NCBI GenBank assembly: GCA_002964805.2
Contig: PUDQ02000005.1
Coordinates: 62,001 to 126,000 of the forward strand
Source of the DNA: Trametes villosa
Lineage: Eukaryota > Basidiomycota > Agaricomycetes > Polyporales > Polyporaceae
Direction of reading: 5' to 3'
Length of the DNA stretch: 64,000 nt
Part shown: positions 1 to 10,084 of the stretch, one piece after another
How the letters are laid out: each line of letters starts with the position of its first letter
Position numbering within the stretch: position 1 is the first letter of the stretch
Program-made: the position numbers and the translations under genes
The notes under the pieces: model-generated
Database searches by the model: none
The model's input: only the letters and a program-made list of their open reading frames with translations
Told to the model about the DNA's origin: nothing

Positions 1-407
1 CCTGGCGCTAGCACCACCTCGTCCAGGGCCTCCGCCTCGAAAGCTACGACGACGCGTGCTACCACGCGCTCGGGGCGTGCGGTCGAGCAGATCACCGTAC
101 GCCCGGGCAAAAAGGTGTACGCTGTCGTGCGTGGTGATCGCCCCGGCGTTTATCTTGACCGGTACGCGCGTCCATCTTCTCGTTCCACTGTGCCTAGCTG
201 ATTACATCCAGACCTACCGCCCTGCTGAACGCCGGCTGGCACCCGGGGATGAAGATCGTCCCATTCACTTCGCCGGCGCAGGCGGCGTGGTTTTTCACCG
301 AGAGCTACATGGCTGGCGAGGTGGGAGTGCCCATCGTCGAGATCGACGAGGATCACGAGCCCGTCGAGGATGAAGGACAGGAGGGGTACAGCAGCGGCGA
401 CATGTAG
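1..407 (+). CDS. RNase H1 N-terminal (viroplasmin-like) domain protein, 3' end only
   Basis: The reading frame is open from base 1 to 161 and 212 to 407, joined across a 50-bp GT-AG intron (162-211), and stops at TAG 405-407. The first exon ends in KKVYAVVRGDRPGVYLD, and after the intron the text continues LLNAGWHPGMKIVPFTSPA followed by an A..WFFTE segment. This is the layout of the RNase H1 N-terminal / caulimovirus VI (viroplasmin) domain: an aromatic 'YAVxxGxxPGVY' strand, then 'PGxK...F.....A..F'. The family binds RNA/DNA hybrids in RNase H1; in basidiomycetes many such domains occur alone or in transposon genes. The tail is acidic (IDEDHEPVEDEGQEGY). The start lies outside the window, and no RNase H catalytic domain is seen. 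Family call fairly sure, function inferred only. Confidence 0.65.
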
Positions 408-534
408 ACCCGTCGGCCGCCTGCACGCTCTGGTAGCCATGTCTTCAGTAGTAGTGTCTCAAGGAACGCGCCTGGATGTACTTCGAACGGTCATATCAAT
501 GCTATAGTTTGTATGTGTGCTCCTACACTGTTCG

Positions 535-1200
535 TCAAGCCCCCGCACTATCAGCGTGGGCCTCTGCCACCGCAATCATCCACTGCGCTTGAAACACTAC
601 AGAAGTAATGGACCTCCAAATGAACATTGCATCCCCACTCGCAAGTGCGTCAAGCGAGCCCTCGCCCAACCAGCCCTCGATATCGTCCAGGATCTTGTCA
701 CCGTCCGCAACCCAGTTGTTCCAACACCCCACCCATACTTCGTACGCTTTGTTCGATTCCCGCGCACCGCGCAAGCCCTCTTTCACAGCAGCGACGTGAC
801 TCTCTCGCTCGTAATGGAAGCCCCAATCGCGCAGGCGTGAATTGAAGGCACTGAGCATGGAGCTCAGTGCCGTGTTCGGTGTGCGCGGAATCGCGATGGG
901 GCCAGGGCTATGAGTCTCGGTTTAGCGCGTTGGTCGTCTATGTTAGACAGAGCGCAATACGGATGAGCGCAGTACGTACCCTGGTACAAGAGCTGGAGTT
1001 ACCATTTCGGCCTCGGCGTCGGGTGCGGTGGAGGCGTCGCTCTGCTGAGCTTTGCGCCTTCACAGGCAGCGCTGCGATTAGCACACAAATGGGAGGGTAT
1101 CGATGTAGTTTCTAACGTACTGCTTGACCTTCTCGCGATGGCGCAGGTTGCGCGCCTTGCGCAGTAGTTTGCTTCGGGCGATGCGCTCGACGTCGTCCAT
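535..1200 (-). CDS. Unknown 182-residue protein with basic N-terminus; possible KDZ passenger
   Basis: Three exons join in frame: 1200-1087, 1041-980 and 907-535, with GT-AG introns of 45 and 72 bp; the sum is 183 codons including the stop. The start is the ATG at 1200. The N-terminus is strongly basic and probably helical (ARSKLLRKARNLRHREKVKQ). A short Ala/Pro-rich linker follows (SDASTAPDAEAEMVTPALVP), then a C-terminal part of about 110 residues rich in Trp and acidic residues (VWVGCWNNWVADGDKILDD). No family was recognised. It lies on the same strand as the dioxygenase gene, 371 bp beyond that gene's stop, so it may be a third gene of the same mobile element or merely the host neighbour. 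Frame closure over three exons is the main support that it is a real gene. Confidence 0.6.
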
Positions 1201-1409
1201 GTAGTAGTGCCGGTTCGGTGACGCGAACAGAGGGACGAATGATCCGATATGGGCGGAAGAGGCTCGGGGCGCAGTGAGAAGCTGGGGAGGAGTTACAGGG
1301 CGGTGTAGCGGGCGAGCACACGGACAGGGGAGCGAGCCAGCGTCGTCGTGCGATGAGTAGCTTGCGGGATATAGGCCAGGGCAACGCGCCGCACGCGGGC
1401 GCTCGTGCC

Positions 1410-1501
1410 GAGTGAGACGCGTCTCACTCTCGTATCGAGACGTCGCGCGCCGGCACCGCGCTATGTACGAATCGTACGGTGTCCCGGACGAGACGCGTCT
1501 C
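1410..1501. repeat. Pair of perfect palindromes around ACGCGT
   Basis: A perfect 20-bp palindrome, GAGTGAGACGCGTCTCACTC, lies at 1410-1429. Its 12-bp core GAGACGCGTCTC recurs at 1490-1501. Both lie in the 371 bp between the 182-residue gene and the stop of the dioxygenase gene. They could be protein-binding sites or part of a subterminal region of the mobile element; nothing else is recognised in 1201-1571. Confidence 0.6.
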
Positions 1502-1571
1502 AATGCGCTTTGAGACTCTGTAAGGGCTCAAACTGATTAGATTGCATTCTTGTAGTACCTACGCATTCTGT

Positions 1572-3530
1572 CTACAGCTCATGGCTATCGGCGAATTCTG
1601 CCCACTTACTTAGCATCTGCAGACCATCTTCTCCCCAAGGCGGAGCTGCCTTCTCACAGCCATTCCCAGTACGCTGGGATTTATCGTAATCCTTCTTGGA
1701 GCGGTGGCCGCAGTCCGCCCAGCGAAAGAGCCCGCCAGCAGTGTATTGTGTGAAGGAGAAGCGGGCCTCGCCATCGCGAAGCCGGGTGTTGGAGTGGCGG
1801 AGGACGGCGGAAGGGAGGAGGATGGTAGCCCCAGGCGGAAACTCGATGACCATCCTCATATCCCATAGGACGATATGCCCGCCCTGCTTAGGGTCGAAGT
1901 CGCCCAGAGCTGTGACCGCGCACCACCCCCACGGTAGGTTGTACCCGTCCGTGTGAATGTACGTGACGGTTTGGGGCCCGAGGTTGAAGGTGCACGCGGC
2001 GAACGCGCTTCGTGCGAAAAGCGGGGTCAGCACCTTGCTTCGTTGGCACAAGCCGTCCAGAGTCGCCTTGTAGTACCCGTGTAAGCGGGGAGCAAACAGC
2101 CGAAGCGCACCTGCAGTGACGATTAGAACAGAGAAGCAACGTGACCTGTGCACGTACGTACTACTACCGAAGTGGGCGAGGCGCTCTATGGACGGGCTAC
2201 TGACAAGGCCGTCGGCGATACGCTGTACGCGGTCCGAGTTTCCAAAGCGTCTGGGGTACTGAGAAGCTAGTTAGCGAGGGGTGGACGTCGCGTCATACGC
2301 TGCTTACCGTCTGCCCGCCGCCATAGGATATCCCCGTCGTGATGCACGGGTACGCTCCTCGACGATGACCGGCGGCCGCGCCACTTACGCCGTGCGCGAG
2401 TCTTGCGTCGTCGAGGAGAGAGGCCGCCTCGCGCGTGGCATCCTCGTAGGTACTGTCCTTGGGACGCCCTGCCAGCACTGCAAACACCGTGCCGTCGCGG
2501 TCGACGAGAGGGCGCGGTGTGCTAATCGCGATGTTAGTATACAACCCATACCGCGTACATGCACTTCGAGTACTCACCGGCCATCCCATGGTACAAGCTC
2601 AAATCCGTCCTTCAGCAATTCCTCCAGCGAGACAGGCCGGCGGTCAGCCGCGGTCGCCTTGACGCGTCGCGCAGTGTAACCGGACCCCACGGCAGGCTGC
2701 TTGCTGTCTTGGAAGGAGCGCGGAGGGCTTGTTCCCTGGGAAGCGTCGGCGCCCCGCATCTGGTCTAACCGGATGACCTTCGCTTCCGCGCGCCGCTTGA
2801 TGGCGACAGCCTTGAGGGCGTGCCCGAGCGCGTCGACAGCACCCGATGTGAGCGCCGCGCGTGCGCGCGCGAGCATACGCCGCCTCTTCGCGCGATGCTT
2901 CGCATGGTACAACTCTTTCGTCATGGAGTCGAAGGGCTTGGACTTTGTAGGCAGCGCCACACGCGCGCAGTTGGTAGCGGCAGCGCCGAACGGTGTGGCG
3001 GGAGTGCGCGGGGCTTCCTCGCCATTGGTGGCGGCGGCACCGAGCGGCATGGCGGGAGGGCGCGGTGCCTCGTCGTTCCGCGCGTGCAGCGATGCGCAGG
3101 CGCCGGGGACTTGTTCTCGCGGCGGCGATGCCGGTGGCGATGATACGCACGGTGCGGGGGCGCTCTCTTCCATCGCGTCGAGCAGTTGGGACAGCTCTTC
3201 CGTAGCCCGAGTGCTACCGGCTTGAAGATCGAAGTCTTGCGGGGCGTGGAGCGGGATCCCAAAGCTGGCGGACCAGGGAGAAAACGCGCGGCCTTGGCGG
3301 GTCTGTAATATGGCATACTGTTAGTAGAGAGAAGCGCGCGCGCCGAGCACATACAGTCCTACCTGACGGAAGGCCGGGTACTCAAGCACCGCGCTCAACG
3401 GTCCTAGAAAGTATATGGTCAGCATAAAGGTCGACCGAAACCAACCGCGCGTGCACGCCGGATGCCACTGTCCGGGTTCCAAAGTCGAATCCACGCTAGG
3501 TGGACCCGGCGTGCGCGGTGGGCGAAGCAT
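1572..3530 (-). CDS. TET/JBP-family 2-oxoglutarate/Fe(II) DNA-base dioxygenase
   Basis: Six exons join in frame: 3530-3446, 3403-3363, 3302-2578, 2521-2308, 2258-2168 and 2110-1572, giving 564 residues. Introns are 42-60 bp with GT-AG ends; the 42-bp first intron and the exact start are the weakest points. The N-terminal half has the fungal TET layout (GPLSAVLEYPAF, then AFSPWSASFGIPLH), a basic Lys/Arg-rich linker, and RRPVSLEELLKDGFELVPWD. The catalytic half has RRGAYPCITTGISYGGGQ, then HTDGYNLPWGWCAVTALGDF with metal ligands His438 and Asp440, distal His491 (VLRHSN), and the 2-oxoglutarate Arg502 (ARFSFTQY). All expected ligands are present, so the enzyme may be active. The family oxidises 5-methylcytosine and, in some fungal members, 6-methyladenine. 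The gene is divergent from a KDZ transposase, the association known for fungal TET/JBP genes (Iyer and colleagues, 2014). Confidence 0.85.
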
Positions 3531-3765
3531 GGTAGATACTCACCGGTGGCCCCGGGTGCGACAGAGAGAGGCTGAGCAAGGGACATGGTTGTGGCGGGGA
3601 GAACTCGCTGAGTGCGCGGTGACCTGGCATAGAGGGGGGAGGGGCGAGGCTACATGATATGCGGCGGCGGTGGCATTAGCGCCCGTACGCGATGTGATAC
3701 TGGGAGGTAGCACGCTGGTGCTCGCACGACCCATTCCTGGTGAAAGAAGCACTCCCGGCGGTGGC
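3531..3765. promoter_or_regulatory. Shared 235-bp divergent promoter of the TET/JBP and KDZ genes
   Basis: The start codons of the two element genes face away from each other, 235 bp apart, so both must be driven from this stretch unless exons lie further upstream. No clear TATA box was found on either strand. An alternative minus-strand ATG at 3586 (MSLAQPLSVAPG, followed by a GTGAGT donor) exists, but its frame does not join the next exon as well as the ATG at 3530. Bidirectional control is inferred from position alone. Confidence 0.45.
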
Positions 3766-6700
3766 ATGCGGCGCAGACCTCCGAAGCGGCCACGGACGGA
3801 CGTGGACGACTCCCACTACTGCGAGTTCGACATCGCTGCGTCTGAGGCGGACGCTACTCACATCCCCGCGACATCCACCACCCCCATCCTCCACATCGAC
3901 AATGTCTCGTCCGACCTGCGCCGCGTTTTCCGGGAGTCTATGCCGCTCTCCAGCCCGTCTGTCTCTGCAAGCCCGGCGCTACTACCGCCTCCTAGTCTTG
4001 CGCCCGGAATCAACATCGGGACGACGGAGGATTGGGATCCGTTCCTCCCGCGGAGCTCGCCTGAAAATGCGGAGGATGCGAATATCCCAGCAGGCGACGA
4101 CTCCGAAGGTCAAGCATCCCCGGCGGTGCACGACGACGCCGACCACGTTCACGCCCCTCGGTACGAAAGCTCAGTAGGTCCCGCCCGCCGAAAACGGTCA
4201 AATTGTAGCTCTGACCATCTGCATTCTTCTTAGGATGAGCCCATGAAGAGATGGATTCCCCTAGCTCAGGAGTATCTCGACGAGAACGTACGGTACGAAG
4301 GGCGCAGGGACTTCGCTTCCGAAGCGTGTCCCGGGTGCAAGTCGCGCGGAGACCAAGTCCCTCCACGAGCCCCCACCATCCGATGTCGGGATTGTTCGCC
4401 GAAGATGTACTGTGAGGGATGCATGGTTTCGCGGCACGAGGACATGCCATTCCATGTCTTACAGGTGCGTCTACTGCCGCAAATGAATTGAAGCATTAAC
4501 ACTGATTTGAGAACAGCGCTGGACGGGTCGCTTCTTTGAGCGCACCTCCCTTCGCGACCTCGGGCATATCATCCAGCTCGGCCATGCGGATGGTACGTCG
4601 TGCCCAATCCCGCTGCTCCCGCGCGCGGACTTCTGCGTGATCGACGTCAACGGCCAGCACAAGGTCGACCTGCGGTTCTGCGGCTGCGACATGGCCGGGC
4701 CTGCTGGGACGCCCGCTCAACAACTCCTTCGCCGCGGCCTGTATCCTGCAACCGATAGCGAGCCGCACACCGCCTTCACTTACCGCGTGCTCGAACATTA
4801 CCACCTGCAAAGCGTTCAAGGGAAGGTCTCAATGTTCGACTACTACCGAACGCTGGAGCGCCTCACGGACAACACCGGAACGAAGAAGCTTCTCGATCGC
4901 TACAAGACGTTCATGCGCGTGGTCGCCCAATGGCGCTTCCTCAAGCGGTTGAAGAGAGCAGGGCGAGGCCACAGCTCGGACGGCATAGCGCACACTGAAC
5001 AGGGGGAACTCGCGGTGCGGTGTCCAGCATGTCCGCGTCCGGAGTGTAACCTACCGCCGCACTGGGACAGTGTACCGGAGAGCCAGAGGTACGTGTAAGC
5101 TAACCAAGGAATGCGCGCACTGACTCATGAATACATAGGTACCTCTACACACTTTGCGCGTCGATGGACGCCTGCTTCCGCTTCAAGCGACGCGCGGTAT
5201 CCAGCGAAGAGAAGGATCCGATCCTAGGCAGCGGGTGGGGATATTTCGTCGAGGATAAGGCTTACAAGAAGCTGCTGGACGAGTATGGCGACCAGACCGA
5301 GGTACGCTCAGCAGCTGATCGTCAGAGCTCGTTTAACACGCCCCCCATGTGCGTGCAGATTAGCACCTGCACGGGCCTTTCGGCGATCGATCACGCGAAC
5401 TCGAAGTATCACAAGGGGTACGCGGCGACGGGCATCGGCGCCGTCCTCTGCTCTCGACACGAGTTCATTCTGCCCAACGGGGTGGGGGATACACAGAAGG
5501 GCGAGAAGTAAGCGATCAATACGTGCCTCTCTGTCGCCGGTCAACAGCTAACACATTTGTCCTAGGCACGTAAACATGGACTATATATTCACGTGTTCGA
5601 TGTGCCATCATCGACACGTCGGCAAGCATATATGCTACGATATCGCATGTCAATGGTGTCGACACCTCCTCGCGCGACTGGAGAAATTCCCTGACGAGAT
5701 TCGCGTCGCGTTACCGGAAGGCTCCATCGTCTACTCGATCCCCAAACTACACTGGCATAGTCACAAGCAAGTTGACCACTCGAAGTTTTCCTTGAACTAC
5801 CGCGTTGGCGCAGGCAGGAACGACGGTGAGGGCTCTGAGCGGCGCTGGTGGGAGCTCCAACCCATCGCCAGCAGCACGAAGATGATGGGGCCAGGCCAGC
5901 GGCAGGGGGTGTTGGAGGATCAGTGGGGTTATGCCAACTGGCGCAAATATGTCAATCTAGGTATGTACATCTCACATCCTCTAGCTCAGTCTGCATCCCG
6001 GGGAGCGCGTGCGCGACGCACGTCGCATCGCGCTCTCCAGAACGCGCGTTGCGGCGCGCATCGCGACGTGTCGTATCGCGCTCTCCGGAACGCGCGTTGC
6101 GGCGCGCATGACGACGCGTCTGCGGCGCGCATGACGACGCGTCGTATCGCGCTCTCCCGGTCCCCCAGACACGCATCCGCGATGCACGGCGCGACAGTCG
6201 CGACGCGTCGCAACGCGCTCCCTGCAGCACGAGGGTTGATGACGTCACGCGTCTGTCTGACCAGGAACCGGGGAGCTCGAGTGCCTCGCGACACGTGGTG
6301 CTGCGACCCCGGTCTGCTCGGAGCGCTGTGAGCCCATGACGTCACTCACCGCGGTCTCTTGCGTGCGTGCGTGTCGCTGCAGCCTCGCACGCGCCGCGAC
6401 GCCGCGACGCGTCGTATGATGTCTATTGATCTCGATCTAACAGTCTGCTTACAGCGTGGACTCTATCCAACCGCCTGGAAACCGCGCTCTCAAGCTACGC
6501 TGAGCATCGAACTCTGCTCGCCTCCCTGACCGCCTCCCTCAAACGGCGTCATATCAACGCCTGGAAGAAGGCGGTGGCTGCATGGGAGAAGGATAATACA
6601 CAAGAGGATCCGTACATCGCAGTTGGCAACGGTACGTTTGCTCCGCTTGCGCGACGGACAGCATACTGATCACCGACCGCTAGAACAAACCGAGGCGCAA

Positions 6701-7945
6701 GTACGCCAGGAAATGGCCGCAGAGGAACAAGCAGCTAGCGCGAAACCCGGCTACACAGCGCGGCACGAGGTCAGCATACTGGGGTTCATGACCATGGGTC
6801 TGGACCTTGAAGAGCAGCAGTGCGTTGTGTGTGCTTTCGAGAGCTGGGGCTGGATACTAACGATTATCAGGGCTCGACTGCAGGAGGACGCTAAGGGCGC
6901 CCCCGCCTCCCGGCTGCCCCTTCTCTTCGAACGCCGCACCGCCCTCCGGACGCGCATCCAGAAGTTTCGCGATCTACAGGCGACATACATGCCCGCCGCC
7001 CTCCCGCTACTCGCTCAACTGCCCCAAGCACAGACGCACACCGAGCTCGTCGAAAACATCCGGCTCGGCCTCCCATCCGAGATCTCCGCCGCACACCGTG
7101 CCGCAGTGTCCCCCCCGGAGCTGCTCGTGCTTGAGTCTCGACTTCGCGAGGCGCAGTGTCGCGATGCGCTACAGGACGTACGGAACAAGATACACACCCT
7201 CCACCATCTCCACCGGTACAAGCAAGCCAACGTCCGTCATCAAGGCCCAAACACGCGTGCACAGACCGAACTCGACGCGCAGGCGGCCCGACGCGATCGC
7301 GCGGTGGAGAAGTATCGCCGCGCACGCCGTGCGAAGCTCGCGCTGGACGGTCCTGGCGCGTGGGAGGAGATCCTCCGCGTTCTACGAGACGAGGATGTGC
7401 GGGGGGTCGTGGCAATCGACGTCGATGAGCCCCGGAAGAACAAGAAGTCACACAAGGGTGGGCGCGCCGACGATCAGGCGAGCAGGCCAGGCGAAGGTCA
7501 CCGCACGGTGTCCTGGATCTGGAACGCTTCTGACGCAACGGGCAAGGCGGCACACGTGGAGTCGCTTCGTATCGAGTGGCTGAAGGCACGGGCTCGCTGC
7601 ATGCGTTGGGAGGAGGAGACCAAGATCCTCCCAGAAGAGATGCGTCGAGTACTCGCGACGATGCGCCACGAGGAGGAGGAGTGGGTGCGCCGAGCTGGTT
7701 CACGCGTTGAGGTGGACAGCCGGCTGCAGGAAGGCCTGGTCTCGTATGCATATGACCAAGTGCAGATCCGGAGAGCTATGCGCGTTGTTTTCAGGGCAGT
7801 TTGTATTGACAATGCCCAGGCTGCTAATGGCGGTACCGGTCCTGAATGGGAGCCACCGGTAGGGTATGTTCTAACAAGCTCTGACGGTTATAAACCCTCA
7901 GATGCTGTAGCAAGAGCTTGGGAGGGGGTAGAAGAGTTAGGCTAG
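3766..7945 (+). CDS. CxC2-type KDZ (Kyakuja-Dileera-Zisupton) DDE transposase
   Basis: Nine exons join in frame: 3766-4173, 4234-4464, 4517-5088, 5139-5301, 5359-5507, 5566-5960, 6455-6631, 6684-6819 and 6871-7945, giving about 1101 residues. The first in-frame ATG (3766) opens with MRRRPPKRPRTD, a likely nuclear localisation signal. A CxC2-like Zn cluster follows (CPGCKSRGD, CRDCSPKMYCEGC). A further Cys motif, CPACPRPEC, precedes the RNase H-fold core. Candidate catalytic residues are Asp near 414 (SMDACFRFK), Asp near 532 (CYDIACQW) and Glu near 594 (NDGEGSERRWW), matching the D/D/E pattern of KDZ enzymes. The helix-rich C-terminus starts after STKMMGPG. No stop or frameshift interrupts it, so it could be active. 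The sixth intron is 494 bp and carries satellite-like repeats, unlike the other introns (50-60 bp). Role: cut-and-paste transposition in the nucleus. Confidence 0.9.
6024..6190. repeat. GC-rich satellite-like repeats inside a KDZ intron
   Basis: Units beginning CGYATCGCGCTCTCC start at 6024, 6072 and 6143, about 48 and 71 bp apart. The second gap holds an extra copy of TGCGGCGCGCATGACGACGC. The tract is rich in GCGCGC and ACGCGT and sits in intron 6 of the transposase (5961-6454), the only long intron of that gene. It may be an insertion into the intron or a regulatory tract of the element. Confidence 0.7.
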
Positions 7946-8340
7946 TATACTTATAACTATGTATTGTGTTTCTATGCGGCCTGCAATTCGTCTATAGGGT
8001 ATGTCGGACGTTTTGACAACATACCGTGATATTAAGCGCCTGCGCGAGGCTACCGACCGCTTTGGGAGGGTGCGAAGCGCCCGGAGGAGGCGGTCTACCG
8101 CTTTAGGACGCTACGCGCCACCGACGGAAGGTGCCGAACCGCTTCCGGACGTCCTGGCGGGCGTTGCGGAGGATGGGAGGCGCACCTACCGCTTCAGGAA
8201 GGCAGCCGAGAAGCCGAGGGGGGGCCAAGAGGCACCACCGGAGCCCACCGGGGGAACCTGAAACTTCAGGTGTACAGCCGGCTTTATTTGTATCGCGGGC
8301 CAGGCTAACAACCGGTAGTTGAAGTTTCATTTCCACACCA
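7946..8340. other. 3' flank of the KDZ gene with CCGCTT-type repeats
   Basis: No gene is seen. Between about 8050 and 8210 the motif ACCGCTTT/ACCGCTTCNGGA recurs four times (GACCGCTTTGGGAG, CTACCGCTTTAGGACG, GAACCGCTTCCGGACG, CTACCGCTTCAGGAAG). An imperfect hairpin, ACCTGAAACTTCAGGT, follows at about 8258-8273. These may be subterminal repeats of the KDZ element, which usually ends soon after the transposase gene, but no terminal inverted repeat pair was established. Confidence 0.4.
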
Positions 8341-9967
8341 GATGGTGCATGCAACCACGCAAAGGATATCTCGTGGCTGTTGCCCAAGCTAACGGCATAC
8401 ATCCACCCAATGTCACCAAGAAGGCGTACGCTTCGGCTCTCTTGGATTGGGTAAGCCGCCGCCACCCTAGGCTCTGGGAGACAGCTCACTCACGTTTGCC
8501 TTTCCAGGTTGCGACACACTCCGCCGACCAGATCGTCGTGCCGCCAGTTCTCCCGAAGGCGACGAGCGACTTCCACCTTGCGACCAACCAGCACGACATC
8601 GCGAAATTCCGAGTCCTCACCCCGGCGGTCATCGAAACTATCCGTTCCGACATGGCGGCGACGTTCCTGCCGTCATGGATTGAACGTCCGCCTGCGAACT
8701 TCGGGAGCCCGGCGCATGGAAAACTGAAGGCCGACCACTGGCGCACAGTCTGCACCATCAACATGGTCATCACGCTCGTACGTCTGTGGTCCTCGTCTAC
8801 GGCGACGGCTGGAGATCGCCACCTCCTGCAGAACTTCGCGCACCTCGTCATCGCTGTCGACCTTGCCACTCGACGATCCATGGACTCGGAACGCGCCAGG
8901 CTCTTCGACTACCACATGTCGGAATACTTACGCACGCTGCGCGAGCTTTTCGATCACACTCTGGTTCCCAATCACCACCTGTCGCTTCACCTCACCGCCT
9001 GCCTCCTTCTGTTCGGCCCTGTGCGAGGATGGTGGGGATATCCGTTCGAACGGTACAACGGGATCATACAGCGCCTGAATACCAACAATCACATCGGTAC
9101 GTCGTGTTCGCCCCACAGAAGTTGTTCGTACTGACCGTACGCAGATGAGATACCACTGACATTCATGCGCTTATTCTACGCTGGCGCGGAGCTACGATGG
9201 CAGATGTCCTCAACTGACTGGACAGACTCTGACGAGCTCCGCGCCGTGCTGGAGTCGTTCGACAGGACGTATAAGGACGCCGCGCGGGGGTCTCGTGTCC
9301 TCGATATCTTCGGTACCACATCGGGATCTACCGAGAGCGCAATGGAGCGGTTGGCCGCAATGCACGCAAAACTCGCCGATACGCGAATGGACAACGAAAC
9401 ATACGCCCGCTTCGTCAACCTCATCAGCTCTGCCTATGGCTCGAGCGAGTTCACCGCGTACCACGCCGATCTCTCAGACCAGCGCTCGCGCCTCGCGCCT
9501 CGCATGCGGACTGTCACCAAGATCGATGTCGGCCGTGTGAGCTATGGAACTCGTGGCAACCATGTCCGGAACTCTTTCGTCTGTTTCAAGGATCCTGCGT
9601 CCGACGATCCCTCGCTGGTCCGTGCTGGGCAAATCGTGCAGATCTTCCTGCACGCTCGTATCACGACGGAGCAGCGCCGCGTCCTTCAGTCTTTTGCTAT
9701 CATCGAAGAGTACGCTCCGCTGACAAGGGCGCATACAGAGCACGACCCTTACCGCCGGATCCCGCTGCTCAACACACGGCTATACTACAATCGAGCTCTG
9801 CCACATCGCGCTGTAGTCCGTAGCGACGACATCGTCTCACATTTCGCCGCTTTCGTCTACGTGCCCGAAGGAATCAAACAGAGTTGCGTGGTGGTGCGCT
9901 CGCTCGACCGTGTAAGTCTAATTACACCACGCCTTTGCATGCGCGACTAACACCGTTGTAGAACTGA
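8341..9967 (+). pseudogene. Tnp2-like (CACTA/En-Spm type) transposase, C-terminal part, 5' truncated
   Basis: The open frame begins straight after an acceptor-like TTTCCACACCAG (ending at 8340), with no start codon and no upstream exon in view. Exons 8341-8450, 8508-9096 and 9145-9911 join in frame (introns 57 and 48 bp); a last short exon after a 50-bp intron would end the protein near 9967. The text has HGKLKADHWRTV, then PNHHLSLHLTACLLLFGPVR, GWWGYPFERYNG and IIQRLNTNNHI. I recognise this as the conserved C-terminal region of basidiomycete Tnp2-family transposases. The N-terminal DDE core is absent, so this is a decapitated copy, probably cut when the neighbouring KDZ element inserted or by rearrangement. 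No internal stop is seen in what remains. It may instead be a domesticated fragment. Confidence 0.6.
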
Positions 9968-10084
9968 ACACTGCTTGTTGCTATCGGAGAACCGTATGTA
10001 GCTAATACACTGTATTTCGCTGATGTCTCGTTGTCTTGGAGTACGCAGAGCGCAGAATTGAGCTCGTGCGCTAAGATTCGTAAG

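Noticed and set aside
1572..2153. Dioxygenase start at 2153
   Set aside because: The residues before GALRLFAPR come from an intron (2111-2167); upstream exons give the expected TET/JBP N-terminal motifs and the frame closes only with them.
3670..3765. Longer KDZ N-terminus beginning at 3670
   Set aside because: The codon at 3670 is GTG, not ATG; the first in-frame ATG is at 3766, directly followed by a plausible nuclear localisation signal.
6891..7751. 286-codon open frame on the minus strand
   Set aside because: It lies wholly within the last exon of the KDZ transposase on the other strand and shows no known motif; it is an antisense shadow of a GC-rich gene.
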